The notes under the pieces are model-generated. The model saw nothing but the letters and a program-made list of their open reading frames with translations. It did no database searches and was not told the origin of the DNA. Positions 26,463 to 27,934 of a stretch of DNA of 27,934 bases are shown piece by piece. The DNA comes from a virus, in IMG/VR virus record IMGVR_UViG_3300031974_004842, positions 1 to 27,934 of that record. One strand, 5' to 3'. Position 1 is the stretch's first letter. Each line of letters opens with the position of its first letter. The position numbers were made by a program, and so were the translations under genes.

Positions 26463-26801
26463 ATGGCAGTATTTGTATCAAATATAGTAATTGAGCAGGG
26501 ATTTAATTTTGATACTACGTTTATATTGGAAGATACAGTCACAACTAACTTATTGGACTTGACTGGATATACAATAGAATCTCAACTCAGAAAAACTTAC
26601 ACATCTTCATCAGCAGTTTCTTTTGCATCTTCAATTACAAATCCCACTAAAGGGCAAATTGAAATATCATTAGGATCTACAATTACTTCTGATATAAAAG
26701 AGGGTAGGTATGTTTACGATATTAAAGCAACAACAGATGTTGGGTCGGTGGTAAAATTAGTGGAAGGTTCAGCACTAGTAAGACCAGGAGTGACTAGATA
26801 A
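26463..26801 (+). CDS. Small Ig-like virion protein (112 aa)
   Basis: An all-beta pattern fills the protein: 'FVSNIVIEQGFNFDTTFIL', 'LDLTGYTIESQLRK', 'KGQIEISLGSTITSDI', 'GRYVYDIKATT' and a closing 'VKLVEGSALVRPGVTR'. The order of an 'f..g.dF...f.l.d', 'ltGy.i..qlR' and 'G.Y.YDi....' segment resembles the N-terminal domain of siphophage upper baseplate protein BppU, an Ig-like fold. That relationship is inference from pattern. It follows a late promoter and shares one base with the fibre-like gene (TAATG), so it is probably a small baseplate or fibre-attachment component made together with the fibre. Its own ATG lacks a well-placed ribosome binding site. Confidence 0.65.
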   Translation: MAVFVSNIVIEQGFNFDTTFILEDTVTTNLLDLTGYTIESQLRKTYTSSSAVSFASSITNPTKGQIEISLGSTITSDIKEGRYVYDIKATTDVGSVVKLVEGSALVRPGVTR

Positions 26802-27829
26802 TGCCAGAAATAAGAGCTAGAGTCGGACCTCAAAATGTAGTTCGTGTTTTATCAAATGCATCTTCTCCCCCATCAAATTTAATTGATTTAAGTGATGTAA
26901 ATAGTAATCTTAAAAATGAAGATGGGATGATTCTTGTTTGGGATTTACCAACCCAAACATTTATAATGACGAGTGTCATTGATTCTGCATCTTCGACAAT
27001 TGGTGGAATTGCTTATTATACAAATACTACTGATAATATTTTAGGAGATTCTAATACAGGATCTGTTCAAATTGATGGTGGTGTTGGAATTGATAAAAAT
27101 CTGACTGTTGGGGCAGGTCTATCAGTATTTTCTTCAGTAACTTTTAATAATGGATTAGTTCAAGGAACTATTGAAAATACTTTAGGTAACCCAGATACTG
27201 GTGCTTTTCAGGTTGATGGTGGTGTTGGGATTAATAAAAATCTCACTGTTGGTGGTGGTTTTTATGTTCAAGGAGCATCCGAATTCATAGGTGTTGCTAC
27301 TTTTAGAGGTGGCACAATTAATATTGGTGATGAAGATACTGATGATATTAATGTTGGTGGTGAATTTATATCAAATTTAGTACCAAATGATGATGATTCT
27401 TATGATTTAGGCACCGAAATAAAAAGATGGAGAAATGGATTTTTCTCAAATACTTTATCTGCAGATTCTTTAATCATATCTGGTGTATCAACCTTTAACG
27501 GTTTTGTAGATATTAATGATAGTGTATTTGTATCTGGAATAACAAGTACAACTAATTTATTTGTATCTGGAACATCTACATTTTTAAATGATTTAAATCT
27601 AACAGGTAATTTAAATGTTGTTGGATTTGTATCAGTAACTGAAGGTCTTTATTATGATGCTGATGATTATGATGGACCAAATGGAGTTGCATATTTTGAC
27701 TCTACTGGAAAATTGGTTAGTGGAATAAGTACAGAGTCTGCAATAGATACTAGCAACTATATACTAACAACAGAAGCAGGAACAGATATTCCTGTATGGA
27801 CAAACACCATTGATGGAGGAGAATACTAG
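26801..27829 (+). CDS. Repeat-bearing tail-fibre-like protein (342 aa)
   Basis: An N-terminal segment, 'SNLIDLSDVNSNLKNEDGMI', is followed by two 47-residue tandem repeats (about 78-171) containing 'GGVGIDKNLTVG' and 'GGVGINKNLTVG'. Next comes 'NLVPNDDDSYDLGTEIKRWR', a segment common in phage and viral fibre shafts. After it come further 'SGVSTF', 'SGITSTTNLFVSGTSTF' and 'LNLTGNLNVVG' strands of a likely trimeric beta-helix. The C-terminus is 'TDIPVWTNTIDGGEY'; no intramolecular-chaperone (S74) domain is visible. The shaft pattern suggests a fibre or whisker-like appendage that may contact the host, but receptor binding is not shown. The start shares one base with the preceding stop, and its own stop TAG shares one base with the next GTG start. 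Confidence 0.75.
   Translation: MPEIRARVGPQNVVRVLSNASSPPSNLIDLSDVNSNLKNEDGMILVWDLPTQTFIMTSVIDSASSTIGGIAYYTNTTDNILGDSNTGSVQIDGGVGIDKNLTVGAGLSVFSSVTFNNGLVQGTIENTLGNPDTGAFQVDGGVGINKNLTVGGGFYVQGASEFIGVATFRGGTINIGDEDTDDINVGGEFISNLVPNDDDSYDLGTEIKRWRNGFFSNTLSADSLIISGVSTFNGFVDINDSVFVSGITSTTNLFVSGTSTFLNDLNLTGNLNVVGFVSVTEGLYYDADDYDGPNGVAYFDSTGKLVSGISTESAIDTSNYILTTEAGTDIPVWTNTIDGGEY
27032..27313 (+). repeat. Two tandem 141-bp repeats in the fibre-like gene
   Basis: Units at 27032-27172 and 27173-27313 encode 47 residues each. Both start 'DNILGDSNTG' or 'ENTLGNPDTG' and continue with 'GGVGI.KNLTVG'. The DNA is most alike in the core GATGGTGGTGTTGG. Confidence 0.7.
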
Positions 27830-27934
27830 TGGCTAAACCAAGCACAAGACAAGGATTGATAGATTACTGCTTGAGGCAATTGGGTGCCCCTGTATTAGAA
27901 ATCAATGTTGCTGACGAACAGATTGATGATTTAG
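27829..27934 (+). CDS. 13: Neck protein gp13-like, N-terminal part only
   Basis: The gene runs off the window. It starts with GTG, sharing one base with the TAG of the fibre-like gene, behind a strong Shine-Dalgarno GGAGGAG (27815-27821) with a seven-base gap. The visible product is (M)AKPSTRQGLIDYCLRQLG followed by 'APVLEINVADEQIDDL'. The pattern 'LR.LGAP.l.i.v...Qi.d' resembles the start of T4-like neck protein gp13, which with gp14 connects the filled head to the tail. The family assignment rests on 35 residues and on my memory of cyanophage annotations, so it is likely rather than certain. Confidence 0.65.
   Translation, partial: MAKPSTRQGLIDYCLRQLGAPVLEINVADEQIDDL

Noticed and set aside
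1-27934. tRNA genes, CRISPR arrays, insertion sequences, attachment sites
   Set aside because: Looked for by eye in all gaps and found none. The gaps are too short and too A+T-rich, and no cloverleaf or regularly spaced repeat was seen.

Overview
The window reads as part of the structural-gene region of a T4-like marine myovirus, most likely a cyanophage infecting Synechococcus or Prochlorococcus. A related marine T4-like phage, such as one infecting Pelagibacter, cannot be excluded. The evidence is the order gp25, gp6, gp7-like, gp8, giant DUF4815-type protein, fibre-like protein and start of a gp13-like neck protein. All genes lie on one strand with almost no spacing. T4-type late promoter boxes (TATAAATA) precede gp25, gp8 and the small structural gene at 26463. 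I saw no tRNA, CRISPR array, insertion sequence or credible minus-strand gene.

Bases 1-2403 hold a block of small or accessory genes: an AbrB-like protein (152), a glycosyltransferase with a DxD motif (395) behind a near-consensus sigma70 promoter, two small conserved-looking proteins (1153 and 1324), a probable ATP-grasp protein (1481) and a 59-residue protein (2224) whose ribosome binding site abuts a hairpin. This block looks richer in G+C than the rest.

Bases 2406-17278 form a late operon: gp25, gp6 and a 4,153-codon gene. By position and by a motif near its N-terminus, that gene is a hugely enlarged homologue of T4 baseplate wedge protein gp7. Beyond its gp7-like core it is a string of beta-rich modules. 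These include a YHYH domain, several dispersed repeat families and a five-blade propeller-like insert with 'LSTPWDI' repeats that splits one of the other modules.

Bases 17307-26407 form a second late unit: gp8, enlarged by a glycine-rich insert, then a 2,452-residue virion protein with an N-terminal DUF4815-like region and an arginine-rich stretch, then a 67-residue coiled-coil protein. Bases 26427-27934 form a third unit: a 112-residue Ig-like protein, a repeat-bearing fibre-like protein and the start of a neck protein read from GTG.

The two giant genes together take 19,821 of 27,934 bases (about 71%). They share domain families with each other, and one family also occurs in gp8. This suggests a baseplate periphery built from a common pool of exchangeable modules, probably exposed and involved in host recognition. 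That last step is inference.
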